Below, piece by piece: positions 49,625 through 58,256 of a DNA stretch of 64,000 nt. Position 1 is the first letter of the stretch. The number at the start of each line of letters is the position of its first letter. Origin of the DNA: Agromyces sp. G08B096 (lineage in GTDB: Bacteria > Actinomycetota > Actinomycetes > Actinomycetales > Microbacteriaceae); assembly GCF_040267705.1 (NCBI RefSeq), contig NZ_CP158374.1, positions 2,728,001 to 2,792,000 of the forward strand, given 5' to 3'. The position numbers and the translations under genes were made by a program. The notes under the pieces are model-generated. The model was not told the origin of the DNA. It did not search any database and was given only the letters and a program-made list of their open reading frames with translations.

Positions 49625-50890
49625 ATGATGATCACCACCCGCACCATCGCCGCCGGCGCCGCCGTCGCGGTCACCGCGCTCGCCCTGAGCGCCTGCTCAT
49701 CGCCAGGCGCGAGCGAGGAGAGCGGAGACGTCGAGCTCCGCGTGCTCGTCAACGTCACCCCCAACCTCACCGAGGAATGGTGGAACGAGCTCGTCGCCCC
49801 GTTCGAAGAGGCCAACCCCGACATCGACGTCGTCATCCAGAACCCGGGCGCTGAGGGCGTCGCGGCCGCGGTCCCGCGCCTGCTCGCCGCCGGCGACGCC
49901 CCCGACATCGTCCAGTCGCAGGCCCCGTCGGTCGAACTCGCCCCCGAGCTCGTCGACCTGTCCGAGTACGAGTGGGCCTCCGAGGGCCCCCTCGCCGACC
50001 AGTACTCCATCGACGGCAAGTACTACATGGCCGGCATCGGCGTGCAGCTGCAGAGCCTGATGTTCTACAACAAGCAGGCCTTCGCCGACGCGGGCATCAC
50101 CGAGCCGCCGACGACCCTCGACGAGCTCGACGACGCCCTCGCGAAGCTCAAGGCCGCGGGCTGGGAGACGCCTATCCAGACGGGCGGCGACTGGATGTCG
50201 AGCCACGTGCTGCAGGCGGTCGGGCTGCCCTCGATCATCGCCGAGTACCCCGACTGGTTCCAGGAGATGAGCGACGGCGAACTCACGTTCAGCGAGACCT
50301 ACGGCCCCGCGGTCGAGCGCTACGCCGACTGGGTGGCGAAGGGCTACATCCCGAAGGACGCGCTCGGCGTGAAGTACCCCGACGCCGAGCAGAACTTCCT
50401 CGCCGGCGGCTCCGCGATCTACCCGATGGGCAGCTGGTTCGCCGGCACCGAGGCGAAGACGCCGGATGCCCCCGAGATCGGCGTGTTCCGCGCGCCGGCC
50501 GAAGACGGCATCGACAACCCGGCCATGGGCGCCAACATCGCGAGCCCCTACTTCATCATGAAGGCCTCCAAGCACCAGGACGCCGCGGCGAAGCTGCTCG
50601 AGTACCTCACCACCGACGAGGACGCGGTCGTCTCCCAGCTCGAGGTCGACGGCAACTTCCGCGACGGCTACGAGTACGAGACCACCGCGCTCGGCCAGGA
50701 GCTCGGCGCGATCGTCGCCGACACCCCCGCCAGCGACTACACCCCGACCGGCGGCGGCTACGGCGAGCGCAAGCTCCCCAACGGCTACTCCGACGAGATC
50801 AACGCCCAGACGCAGGCCCTCATCGGCGGCACGCCCGCCGCAGACGTCCTGTCGTCGATGGACGCGTGGTTCGCGGCGAACGCGAACTGA
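49625..50890 (+). CDS. Extracellular sugar-binding lipoprotein
   Basis: A 421-residue family 1 binding protein with a signal peptide and lipobox LSAC (Cys24). Recognisable segments are EEWWNELVAPFEEANPDIDV, APDIVQSQAPSVEL, MFYNKQAFADAGITEPPTTL, YPMGSWFAGTE and ANIASPYFIMKASKHQDAAAK. It delivers a carbohydrate to the two permeases downstream. ATG 49625 follows GAGAGG; ATG 49628 is an alternative. A perfect hairpin separates it from the permease genes, which probably raises its level over theirs. Confidence 0.93.
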   Translation: MMITTRTIAAGAAVAVTALALSACSSPGASEESGDVELRVLVNVTPNLTEEWWNELVAPFEEANPDIDVVIQNPGAEGVAAAVPRLLAAGDAPDIVQSQAPSVELAPELVDLSEYEWASEGPLADQYSIDGKYYMAGIGVQLQSLMFYNKQAFADAGITEPPTTLDELDDALAKLKAAGWETPIQTGGDWMSSHVLQAVGLPSIIAEYPDWFQEMSDGELTFSETYGPAVERYADWVAKGYIPKDALGVKYPDAEQNFLAGGSAIYPMGSWFAGTEAKTPDAPEIGVFRAPAEDGIDNPAMGANIASPYFIMKASKHQDAAAKLLEYLTTDEDAVVSQLEVDGNFRDGYEYETTALGQELGAIVADTPASDYTPTGGGYGERKLPNGYSDEINAQTQALIGGTPAADVLSSMDAWFAANAN

Positions 50891-50915
50891 CCCGCCTCCA
50901 CGAGGCATCCTGATT

Positions 50916-50956
50916 CCCGGGCGCGGCGAATCCACACTCCCGGCGCCGCGCCCGGG
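50916..50956 (+). terminator. Perfect 13-base hairpin after the binding-protein gene
   Basis: CCCGGGCGCGGCG (50916-50928) pairs exactly with 50944-50956 around a 15-base loop. It lies inside the operon between binding protein and permease genes, so it is likely a partial terminator or an mRNA-stabilising structure. Confidence 0.7.
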
Positions 50957-50987
50957 CCCACCCCTTCTCGACGGAGGTTCACCCACG

Positions 50988-51935
50988 ATGGCTGACACCG
51001 TGACCACCGCGCCCCGCGCCCTGCGCACCACGATCGAGCGGCGCCGCCCGGGCGCGCTCGCCGTCTGGCGCGGCCGCCTGCCGGGCCTCATCATGGGCGG
51101 GCCGGCCGTCCTGGTCTTCCTCGCGATGTTCATCATCCCGATGTTCCTCGCGTTCGTGCTGAGCTTCACCGACTGGAACGGCTACAGCCTCAACTTCAAC
51201 TTCCTCGGGTTCGAGAACTACGAGCACGCGTTCCGCAACCCGCGCACCGTCGACGCCGCCATCTTCACCGCCGTCGTCGCGTTCTTCGGCACCATCCTCT
51301 GCAACGGCGTGGGCCTCGCGACCGCGGCCCTCATCTCCGGCCCCGGCCGGGCGAACACCGTCATGCGCACCGTGTTCTTCTACCCCTACATCATCAGCTC
51401 GCTGATCATCGGCTTCATCTGGTCGGCGATGCTCGCGCCCGAGGGCGTCGTCAACAGCCTCCTCGGCGGCGTCGGCATCCCGCCGCTGCCGTTCCTCACC
51501 GATGTGACGTTCGCGAAGGCGAGCATCATCCTCACCATCGTGTGGTCGCACTTCGGGTTCAACATGATCCTGTTCCTCGCGGGCATCAAGTCGGTGCCCG
51601 TCGAGTACTACGAGGCGGCGACCGTCGACGGGGCGACGCGCTGGCAGCAGTTCCGGAACGTGACGCTGCCCCTCATCGCACCGGTCGTCACCGTCAATCT
51701 CGTGCTCACCCTGGTCGGCCTCCTGAAGGTCTACGACGTCGTCCTCGCCCTGACGAACGGCGGCCCGGCCGGCTCGACGCAGACGATCGTGTTCCAGATC
51801 CTCAACGACTCCTTCGCCAACGCCGACCTCGGCTTCGGCGCCGCCCAGTCCGTGATCCTGCTCATCGTCACCGCCGTGCTCGGCCTCGGCGTGACCCTCG
51901 CCCGACGCGGCTCCGAGAAGAAGGTGGCCGACTGA
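50988..51935 (+). CDS. Sugar ABC importer permease (first)
   Basis: A 315-residue CUT1 permease with about six helices. The first is GLIMGGPAVLVFLAMFIIPM (about 33-52); SFTDWNGYS follows. The EAA loop reads VEYYEAATVDGATRWQQFRNVTLPLI-like (about 206-231), and VLALTNGGPAGSTQTIVFQI is typical of MalF-type subunits. GACGGAGG lies about 9 bases before ATG 50988. It overlaps the second permease by one base. No ATPase gene accompanies them. Confidence 0.93.
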   Translation: MADTVTTAPRALRTTIERRRPGALAVWRGRLPGLIMGGPAVLVFLAMFIIPMFLAFVLSFTDWNGYSLNFNFLGFENYEHAFRNPRTVDAAIFTAVVAFFGTILCNGVGLATAALISGPGRANTVMRTVFFYPYIISSLIIGFIWSAMLAPEGVVNSLLGGVGIPPLPFLTDVTFAKASIILTIVWSHFGFNMILFLAGIKSVPVEYYEAATVDGATRWQQFRNVTLPLIAPVVTVNLVLTLVGLLKVYDVVLALTNGGPAGSTQTIVFQILNDSFANADLGFGAAQSVILLIVTAVLGLGVTLARRGSEKKVAD

Positions 51936-52903
51936 TGACCACGACGACGCAGACCAGCGTGAATCCGGCGGCCGAGGTGCTGCTGACCGATCCCGACGAG
52001 CTGGGCGCGAAGCGCCGGTTCCGGCTGCGCCGCCGCAGCCCGCGGCCGCCGGCCGGCACGAAGATCCGCACCTCCCTCGTCGGCGCGATCGTGAAGTGGG
52101 TGCTCCTCGGCGCCGGCGCCATCGTGATGCTCGTGCCCTTCTACATCATGGTGATCAGCGCCTTCAAGCCGCAGGAGGCGATCATCCGCGACCCGCTGAT
52201 GATCTCGCCCGCGACGTTCACGCTCGAGTACCTCGGCGACGCGATCACGAGCGAGAAGTTCAACGTGATCGGCGCCTACGGCATTACCCTGCTGTTCGTC
52301 GCGCTGGTGAACCTCTTCGGCATCGCGCTGTCGGCGCCCGTGGCGTACGTCATCGCGCGTGGCCGGTCGAAGTGGCACCTCGGGCTGCTGCTGCTCTTCG
52401 TCTCGGGCCTGTTCATCCCCGGGCAGGTCACGCTCATCCCCGTGGTGTTCATCCTCCGGCTCCTCGGCCTCATCAACACCATCCCGGGGTTCATCCTCTT
52501 CGAGACGGCGGCGACGCTCCCGGTCACGATCTTCCTGTTCGCGGCGTACCTGCGCACCGTGCCCCGCGATATCGACGAGGCCGCCGCGCTCGACGGCGCC
52601 GGCCGCATCCGCGCCTTCTGGTCGTGCATCTTCCCGATCATGAAGCCCGTCGTCGCGACGATCGTGGTGCTGAACTCGATCAGCGTGTGGAACGACTTCG
52701 TCAGCCCGCAGATCATCCTCGGGCCGAGCTCGGGCATCTACACCGTCACGACCGGCGTGTACGCCGCCGTCGGCGAGTTCTCGACCGACTACACGACCGT
52801 CTTCCCGACGCTGCTGCTCGCCATCACGCCCGCCGTGGTCTTCTTCATCGTCATGCAGCGGCACATCATCGGCGGCCTCGTCGCCGGCGCGACGAAGGGA
52901 TGA
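51935..52903 (+). CDS. Sugar ABC importer permease (second)
   Basis: A 322-residue MalG-type permease with a charged N-terminal extension (about residues 1-45, RRFRLRRRSPRPP) and about six helices. The EAA loop reads RDIDEAAALDGAGRIRAFWSCIFPIM-like (about 215-240), followed by NSISVWNDFVSPQIIL. TGATG overlap joins it to the first permease, and ATGA overlap joins it to the unrecognised 655-residue gene, so all are translated together. Confidence 0.93.
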   Translation: MTTTTQTSVNPAAEVLLTDPDELGAKRRFRLRRRSPRPPAGTKIRTSLVGAIVKWVLLGAGAIVMLVPFYIMVISAFKPQEAIIRDPLMISPATFTLEYLGDAITSEKFNVIGAYGITLLFVALVNLFGIALSAPVAYVIARGRSKWHLGLLLLFVSGLFIPGQVTLIPVVFILRLLGLINTIPGFILFETAATLPVTIFLFAAYLRTVPRDIDEAAALDGAGRIRAFWSCIFPIMKPVVATIVVLNSISVWNDFVSPQIILGPSSGIYTVTTGVYAAVGEFSTDYTTVFPTLLLAITPAVVFFIVMQRHIIGGLVAGATKG

Positions 52904-54867
52904 CCCGGATGCCTCAGCCGTTCGTGCGCACCGTCCCGATGCGCGAGATCCCCGCCTGGGCGGTGCTCGAGCGCCGGCTCTTCGACGAGATCGAGGTCGC
53001 CTGGCGGCGCTTCGCCGAGCTGTACTGCGAGCCCGACGGCCGCATCCGCTACACCGGCGGGTTCCCCGACCGCGACGGCGTCGACGACTTCTACGAGCCG
53101 TTCTTCAACTGGCCGACGTTCCATGCGCTGGGCGGCAGCGACGAGATCCTCGACGCCGCGAAGCACCACTGGGAGGGCGTGACCCGGCAGCTCACCGAGG
53201 CCGGCATGCTGACCGACGAGTACGAGAACGGGTACGACTGGTTCCACCAGGGCGAATCGCTCATCTTCTTCTACGCGTTGTGCGCGGCCGACCCCGGCGA
53301 CGAGCGGTTCGCCGAGCGCGCCCGCCGGTTCGCCGCGCTGTACACCGATCCGGCCCGCGGCAACTACGACCCGGCGAGGAACATGATCACCGCCCCGCAC
53401 ACCGGCGCGCTCGGGCCGCTCGAGGGCACCGGCCCGCAGTGGCAGGCCTACCGAGCCGAGCAGCGCGAGATGCGCGCGTACGGGCTGCCGCTCGAGCACC
53501 TCCCCGGCATCGAGCGCTGGGAGGACCTCGAAGACCCCGCGAACGCCGATGCCATGGGCCAGGCGATGCAGCGCCTCGCGGCAGGCGACGTGGCCGTGAA
53601 CCTCGCGGCGACGAGTCTCGTGGCCAACCGCTGGCTCTACGACGGCGACCCGGCCTCGCGCGACTGGATCCTCCGATACGTCGACGGCTGGCGCGAGCGG
53701 GCCGCGGCGAACGGCGGCATGATCCCCGACAACGTCGCCCCGGACGGCACCGTCGGCGGCCTCCACGACGGCCGCTGGTACGGCGGCCACTACGGCTGGA
53801 CCTGGCCGCACGGCCTGCCCTCGGTCGGCATGGGCGCGCTCATCGGCGGCATCAACGCCGCCTTCGTCGGCGGCGACGACGCGGCGCTCGACCTCACCAG
53901 GGTCATGCTCGACACCGTGCTCGACCACGCGATCACCGCGTCGGTCGAGGAGACGCCGATGAGCCTGCGCGGCGGCTGGCTCAGCCGGCTGGGCGCGGAT
54001 GCTTCGAAGCCCGCCCTGCTCGTGCCGCACCGCTTCGGCCGCCACGGCTGGTTCGACTACGGGCCGATGCCGCTCGACCTGCCGACGTGGCTGTGGTGGA
54101 CCTCCCGCGAGCCGGGCGACTGGGATCGTCTGCGGCGCGTGATGGCCGGCTACCCCGAGGCATCCGTCGACGTGAAGCCGTTCCGCGACAAGGCCGAGGC
54201 CGGCCACGAACTCCCGTGGCTCGCCTTCCTCGCCGGCGAGAACCCCGACTATCCGGCCCGGGCGCTGTCGATGGCGCTCGGTCAGGTGGCGCGGCGGATG
54301 GCGCTGATGGAGACCGAGCACCCCGACCCCGCGACCGTCCACATCCACTTCTGGCAGCGGGTGAACCCCGTGGTGACCGAGATCCTCGGCCAGCTGATCA
54401 CCGGCACGCCGCAGGTGCTGTACAACGGCGGGCTGCCGTTCCAGGCGCTCGCGTACGAGGACGCCGACCGCGGCCGGCCGGGGCTGCCGCGCGACGTCGC
54501 CGCCCTCGTGTCGCGCCTCGACGGCGACCGCATCGACCTCACCCTCGTGAACCTCGCCCCCACCGCGACGCGGCGCGTCGTCGTCCGCGCCTCCCGCTTC
54601 GGCGAGCAGGACCTCGCCGAGGCGACCTCGTTCGGCGAGGAGGGCGGCGAGTACCCCGGATCCTCCGTCTGGTACACCTCCCGGCCGGGCGAGCCGGTCG
54701 CCGAGACCGTCGCGGTCGACGCACCCGAGCTCGTCGTCGAGCTGCCGCCGTCGCACCGGGCCGACCTCGTCCTCACGACCGTCGCGTCCCGACGCGAACC
54801 CCGCCACCGCCGCGGCACCGCCCTGCCGGCCGCGACGCACGAGAGCAAGGAGCACTCGCATGTCTGA
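52900..54867 (+). CDS. Unrecognised 655-residue protein, probably an (alpha/alpha)-barrel carbohydrate enzyme
   Basis: I do not recognise the family. Residues 1-470 are helical with Trp- and Gly-rich turns typical of (alpha/alpha)6 barrels: FYEPFFNWPTFHALGGSDEI, GYDWFHQGESLIFFYAL, GGMIPDNVAPDGTVGG, WYGGHYGWTWPHGLPSVGMG and FDYGPMPLDLPTWLWWT. The last 150 residues form a beta domain (RIDLTLVNLAPTATRRVVVR). There is no signal peptide. ATG 52900 overlaps the permease stop by 4 bases, and its end overlaps the RraA-like gene by 8. A cytoplasmic glycosidase, lyase or epimerase for the imported sugar is the best inference; candidate acids are in DNVAPDG and YDWFHQGE. Confidence 0.75.
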   Translation: MTRMPQPFVRTVPMREIPAWAVLERRLFDEIEVAWRRFAELYCEPDGRIRYTGGFPDRDGVDDFYEPFFNWPTFHALGGSDEILDAAKHHWEGVTRQLTEAGMLTDEYENGYDWFHQGESLIFFYALCAADPGDERFAERARRFAALYTDPARGNYDPARNMITAPHTGALGPLEGTGPQWQAYRAEQREMRAYGLPLEHLPGIERWEDLEDPANADAMGQAMQRLAAGDVAVNLAATSLVANRWLYDGDPASRDWILRYVDGWRERAAANGGMIPDNVAPDGTVGGLHDGRWYGGHYGWTWPHGLPSVGMGALIGGINAAFVGGDDAALDLTRVMLDTVLDHAITASVEETPMSLRGGWLSRLGADASKPALLVPHRFGRHGWFDYGPMPLDLPTWLWWTSREPGDWDRLRRVMAGYPEASVDVKPFRDKAEAGHELPWLAFLAGENPDYPARALSMALGQVARRMALMETEHPDPATVHIHFWQRVNPVVTEILGQLITGTPQVLYNGGLPFQALAYEDADRGRPGLPRDVAALVSRLDGDRIDLTLVNLAPTATRRVVVRASRFGEQDLAEATSFGEEGGEYPGSSVWYTSRPGEPVAETVAVDAPELVVELPPSHRADLVLTTVASRREPRHRRGTALPAATHESKEHSHV

Positions 54868-55651
54868 TTCCGTCACCCGGCTCGTCCGGCCGCCGTTCTC
54901 GCTGCCCGTCCGCGGCGACGAGTACACCCGGCCCACGGCCGGCGAGCTCGAGCGCCTCCAGCGGGTGTCGTCGGCCACCGCGTGCGCGAAGCTGCACGGC
55001 CTCGGCATCCGGCACTCCTTCGTCGACGGGCCGCGCCCGCTGAGCCCGGGCCAGCGGGTCGTGGGCTCCGCGCTCACGCTGCAGTTCATGCCGCAGCGCG
55101 AAGACCTCGCCTCGGGCCTCGGGCAGGAGTACGTCGAGCGCCACACCGCGCTCTGGGCCGTGATGGAGACCGTGCAGCCCGGCGATGTGCTCGTGATCCA
55201 GGCCTACGGCAGCCGCTTCTCCGGCGTCATCGGCGACATCCTCGCCCGCTACTTCAAGCGCAAGGGCGGCGCGGGCATCGTCGTCGACGGCCGCATCCGC
55301 GACTCGGGCCGAATCCGCGAGCTCGGCATCCCCGTCTGGTCGACGGGGACGACGCCGCACTACGCGTCGCAGTCCGAGCTCTTCCCGTGGGGGTACGACG
55401 TGCCGGTCGCCGTCGGCGGCGCACTCTGCCTGCCGGGCGACATCGTCGTGGCCGACGACGACGGCCCCGTGATCGTGCCGCAGGCGATGGCCGACGCGGT
55501 CATCACCGACGCGCAGGACCATGAGGACTGGGAGGTCTTCAGCCGGCAGCGTCTCGACGAGGGCGCCCGCCTCAGCGACTACTACCCGCTCACCCCCGAC
55601 ACGCGTGAGGAGTACGAGGCATGGCGTTCCGGGCGAGTCTCCGGCCTCTGA
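54860..55651 (+). CDS. RraA-family protein (4-carboxy-4-hydroxy-2-oxoadipate aldolase-like)
   Basis: A 263-residue RraA-fold protein. The signature is present: GDVLVIQAYGSRFSGVIGDI (about 111-130), then GGAGIVVDGRIRDSGRIREL (about 137-156) with the Arg-Asp pair used for metal and oxo-acid binding, and GDIVVADDDGPVIVP. Family members are metal-dependent aldolases or decarboxylases of 2-oxo acids, and some regulate RNase E; the latter is unlikely in a sugar operon. It overlaps the upstream gene by 8 bases and the reductase gene by 31. Confidence 0.88.
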   Translation: MSDSVTRLVRPPFSLPVRGDEYTRPTAGELERLQRVSSATACAKLHGLGIRHSFVDGPRPLSPGQRVVGSALTLQFMPQREDLASGLGQEYVERHTALWAVMETVQPGDVLVIQAYGSRFSGVIGDILARYFKRKGGAGIVVDGRIRDSGRIRELGIPVWSTGTTPHYASQSELFPWGYDVPVAVGGALCLPGDIVVADDDGPVIVPQAMADAVITDAQDHEDWEVFSRQRLDEGARLSDYYPLTPDTREEYEAWRSGRVSGL

Positions 55652-56661
55652 GCGACGGCGCGGGCCGCCCGGCTGATGCCGCAGCAGGCGGCGTCCCGGG
55701 CGCCGCCGCTCCCGACTGGCTCGGGCTCGGCTGCGCGCCGATCGGCAACCTCTACGCGCCCGTCGCGGAGGCCGACGCCGACGCGACGATCGCGGAGGCG
55801 CTGGCGCGGGGCATCCGCTTCTTCGACACGGCGCCGCACTACGGCGCCGGCGTCAGCGAGCAGCGGCTCGGCCGCTCCCTCGCCGGCACCCCGCGCGCCG
55901 ACGTCGTGATCGCCACGAAGGTCGGCCGTCAGGTGGTCGACGCCGACGGACTGCCGGTCGCGCCGGGCGCGACGGGCGTCGACACGATCGGCGATCTCAG
56001 CCGCGACGGCGTGCTGCGCAGCCTGGAGGGCAGCCTCGCCCGGCTCGGCACCGACCGCATCGACCTGCTCTACCTGCACGACCCGGCGGATGTGGACGAG
56101 GCGCTTCGCGGCGCCATGCCCGAGCTCGAGCGGCTCCGCGATGAGGGCGTGGTGCGGGCCATCGGCATCGGCATGGTCCGGACGGCACCGCTCACGCGGT
56201 TCGCCCGCGAGAGCTCGCCCGATGTGATCATGGTCGCCGGGCGCACGACGCTGCTCGACCGGACTGCCGAGCTCGACCTGCTGCCCGCCGCACGTGAACG
56301 CGGCATCGGCATCGTCGCCGCGGGGGTGTTCAACTCGGGCGTCCTCGCCGATCCGGCGGGCTCGCCGTGGTTCGACTACAAGCCGGCGCCCGACGCGCTG
56401 GTTCGGCGCGCGCGTGCGCTCGAGGCGCTCTGCCTCGCGCACGGCGTCGAGCTCCGCCACGCGGCCGCACGCTTCGCCCTGCGCCTCGACCCGGTCGAGG
56501 CCGTCGTCGTCGGCGCGCGCACCGCCGACGAGGTCCGCGATCTCGCCGACGGGGCGGCGGCCGCGATCCCCGACGAGCTGTGGGCCGAGCTCGAGGCTGT
56601 GACGGCCGGCGCGGCTCCGGAGGCCGTGGCGCCCGCTCCCCCGACGGCACCGGTCCGATGA
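55621..56661 (+). CDS. Aldo/keto reductase (L-fucose/D-threo-aldose dehydrogenase-like)
   Basis: A 346-residue AKR. Catalytic residues are Asp and Tyr in FFDTAPHYG (about 70-78), Lys in VIATKVG and His in LLYLHDPADV. The segment LGTDRIDLLYLHDP and the C-terminal VEAVVVGARTADEV place it near fucose and galactose dehydrogenases that make aldonolactones with NAD(P)+. GAGGAG is 10 bases before ATG 55621, inside the RraA-like gene. The next gene is a lactonase-type amidohydrolase, so the pair fits oxidation of a free sugar to a lactone, then hydrolysis. Confidence 0.88.
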   Translation: MAFRASLRPLSDGAGRPADAAAGGVPGAAAPDWLGLGCAPIGNLYAPVAEADADATIAEALARGIRFFDTAPHYGAGVSEQRLGRSLAGTPRADVVIATKVGRQVVDADGLPVAPGATGVDTIGDLSRDGVLRSLEGSLARLGTDRIDLLYLHDPADVDEALRGAMPELERLRDEGVVRAIGIGMVRTAPLTRFARESSPDVIMVAGRTTLLDRTAELDLLPAARERGIGIVAAGVFNSGVLADPAGSPWFDYKPAPDALVRRARALEALCLAHGVELRHAAARFALRLDPVEAVVVGARTADEVRDLADGAAAAIPDELWAELEAVTAGAAPEAVAPAPPTAPVR

Positions 56662-57500
56662 TGCTCGACGCCCACGTGCACCTGTGGGATCTCGACCGGG
56701 TCCACCTGTCGTGGTTCCGTCCCGATCTCGCGCTACCGCGGGTCGTCACCGCGGAGGATCTCGCGCGCGCGTCTCGCGGGGCGGTGGAGGCGGCGGTCGC
56801 GGTGCAGGCCGGCGACACCCTCGGCGAGGCCGAGTGGCTGGCCGGGCACGCGGCGACCCACCCCATCATCCCGGCGATCGTGCTGCAGTACGAGGCCGGT
56901 CGACCCTGGGCCGGCATCGTGCAGCCGGTCGTCGATGCGTCCACGCGATCGGATGCCCCGCACCCCCGCGTCGCCGGCATCCGCGTGCCGACGCCGCAGG
57001 GCGCCGCCGATCTCTCCGACGTCCGCGGCCTCGACCGCCTCGCCGACGGCCTGGCCACGAGCGGTCTGGTGCTCGAACTGCTGATCCGCCCGGATCAGCT
57101 GCCGGCCGCGGCGGCCCTCGCGGCACGGCATCCCGAGCTCACCGTCGTGATCTGCCATCTCGGCCTCGGCCGCGGCACCCCCGACGCCACCTGGCGACGC
57201 GGTCTCGACGCGATCGCGGCGCACGACCGCGTCCTCGCGAAGCTCTCCGGCCTCCACGCCGACGGCGACGATGCCGCCAGGGTCGCCGGGATCGCGGCGA
57301 CCGCGTTCGACGCGCTCGGCCCCGACCGGCTCATGTTCGGCAGCGACTGGCCCATGTCGGCGCGCGTCGCCCCGTATCCCGAGATCGTCGAACGCACCGC
57401 GGACGCGCTTCCCGAGCTGGATGCCACGGCCGCCGACGCGTTCTGGCACGGCACCGCCGCACGCGCCTACGCCCTGCCGGCACCGGCCGACGTGCGCTGA
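56658..57500 (+). CDS. Amidohydrolase-2-family lactonase (fuconolactonase-like)
   Basis: A 280-residue TIM-barrel hydrolase. Metal-site motifs are DAHVHLWDLDRVHLSWF (start), VAVQAGDTLGEAEWL, VVICHLGLG and RLMFGSDWPMS (about 228-238) with the last Asp ligand. This set matches L-fucono- or L-rhamnono-lactonases, which open sugar lactones. ATG 56658 overlaps the reductase stop by 4 bases. It ends the operon and converges on the GntR gene 36 bases away. Confidence 0.88.
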   Translation: MMLDAHVHLWDLDRVHLSWFRPDLALPRVVTAEDLARASRGAVEAAVAVQAGDTLGEAEWLAGHAATHPIIPAIVLQYEAGRPWAGIVQPVVDASTRSDAPHPRVAGIRVPTPQGAADLSDVRGLDRLADGLATSGLVLELLIRPDQLPAAAALAARHPELTVVICHLGLGRGTPDATWRRGLDAIAAHDRVLAKLSGLHADGDDAARVAGIAATAFDALGPDRLMFGSDWPMSARVAPYPEIVERTADALPELDATAADAFWHGTAARAYALPAPADVR

Positions 57501-57536
57501 GCGCGCTGCGCTCGCGAGGCGCTGGAGCGATCGCGC

Positions 57537-58208
57537 CTAGGCGCCGGCCGGCTCCTCGCCCAGCAGCCGCCCGGCCGCGTGCGCCCGGAACAGCTCGGCG
57601 GCGTGATCGGCGTCGCCGCCCTCCAGCACCTCGAGCAGGTTGCGGTGCCACTCGGCGACGACGTGCCAGTCGCCCGCGAACTTCGGGTCGCCGAGCATCT
57701 GCATCGAACGGAGGCTCGGCTCGACGATGTCCCACATCTTCGGCAGGTACGCGTTGCCGCTCGCCTCGATGACGGCGCGGTGGAACACGAAGTCGAGCTC
57801 GCGGAACTCGATGAGGTTCTCCGCGTCGGCGGCGCGGTGCATCTCGTCGATGGTGGCGTTCAGGCGCGCGCGGTCTTCGTCGTCGAGGCGACCGCAGGCG
57901 AGCCGGCCGGCGAGCTCTTCGAGCGCGGCCCGGGCGACCTTCGCCTGCTCGGCCTCCTCGTCCGAGTAGGTGGCGACGAAGTTGCCCTGGTGCCGGACGT
58001 GCGTGACGAGCCCCTCGTGCGCCAGCCGCTTGAGCGCGTCGCGCACGGGCGCCTGGCTGACCTCGAGCTTGCGGGCGAGCTGCGACTCGACGAGCTGCTC
58101 GCCTGGCGCCAGCGAGGCATCCTTGATCATCTGCTTGATCAGGTCGTAGATCTGGTCGGAGAGCAGGCCGCGCTGCAGCCCCGGGATGGCGCTCAGCGAG
58201 TCGGACAT
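57537..58208 (-). CDS. GntR/FadR-family regulator with FCD domain
   Basis: A 223-residue regulator. The winged helix spans about 12-75 (QIYDLIKQMIKDASLAPGEQ, VSQAPVRDALKRLAHEGLVT). The helical FCD sensor follows, with metal/ligand residues in ELDFVFHRAVIEASGN, VAEWHRNLLEVLEGGD and LFRAHAAG. I use ATG 58208 because TACGAT on the minus strand lies 7 bases upstream, as in the other leaderless genes; ATGs at 58214 and 58217 sit inside or next to that box. It faces the sugar operon and probably senses a sugar acid from it. Its own promoter carries a copy of the presumed operator. Confidence 0.9.
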   Translation of the reverse strand: MSDSLSAIPGLQRGLLSDQIYDLIKQMIKDASLAPGEQLVESQLARKLEVSQAPVRDALKRLAHEGLVTHVRHQGNFVATYSDEEAEQAKVARAALEELAGRLACGRLDDEDRARLNATIDEMHRAADAENLIEFRELDFVFHRAVIEASGNAYLPKMWDIVEPSLRSMQMLGDPKFAGDWHVVAEWHRNLLEVLEGGDADHAAELFRAHAAGRLLGEEPAGA

Positions 58209-58215
58209 GGCCATC

Positions 58216-58241
58216 ATCGTAGCGTCCGATCGACTATCGAC
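58216..58241 (-). promoter_or_regulatory. GntR gene -10 box and autoregulatory site
   Basis: TACGAT on the minus strand (58221-58216) is the -10 box. ATCGACTATCGAC (58229-58241, plus strand) lies just upstream, between -10 and -35, and matches 11 of 13 positions of ATCGATNATCGAT. Confidence 0.55.
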
Positions 58242-58256
58242 AGCGGATGCCGCATC

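Noticed and set aside
55621-55651. Fusion of the RraA-like and aldo/keto reductase genes
   Set aside because: They are in different frames, each with its own intact ends; the 31-base overlap is only an embedded start.
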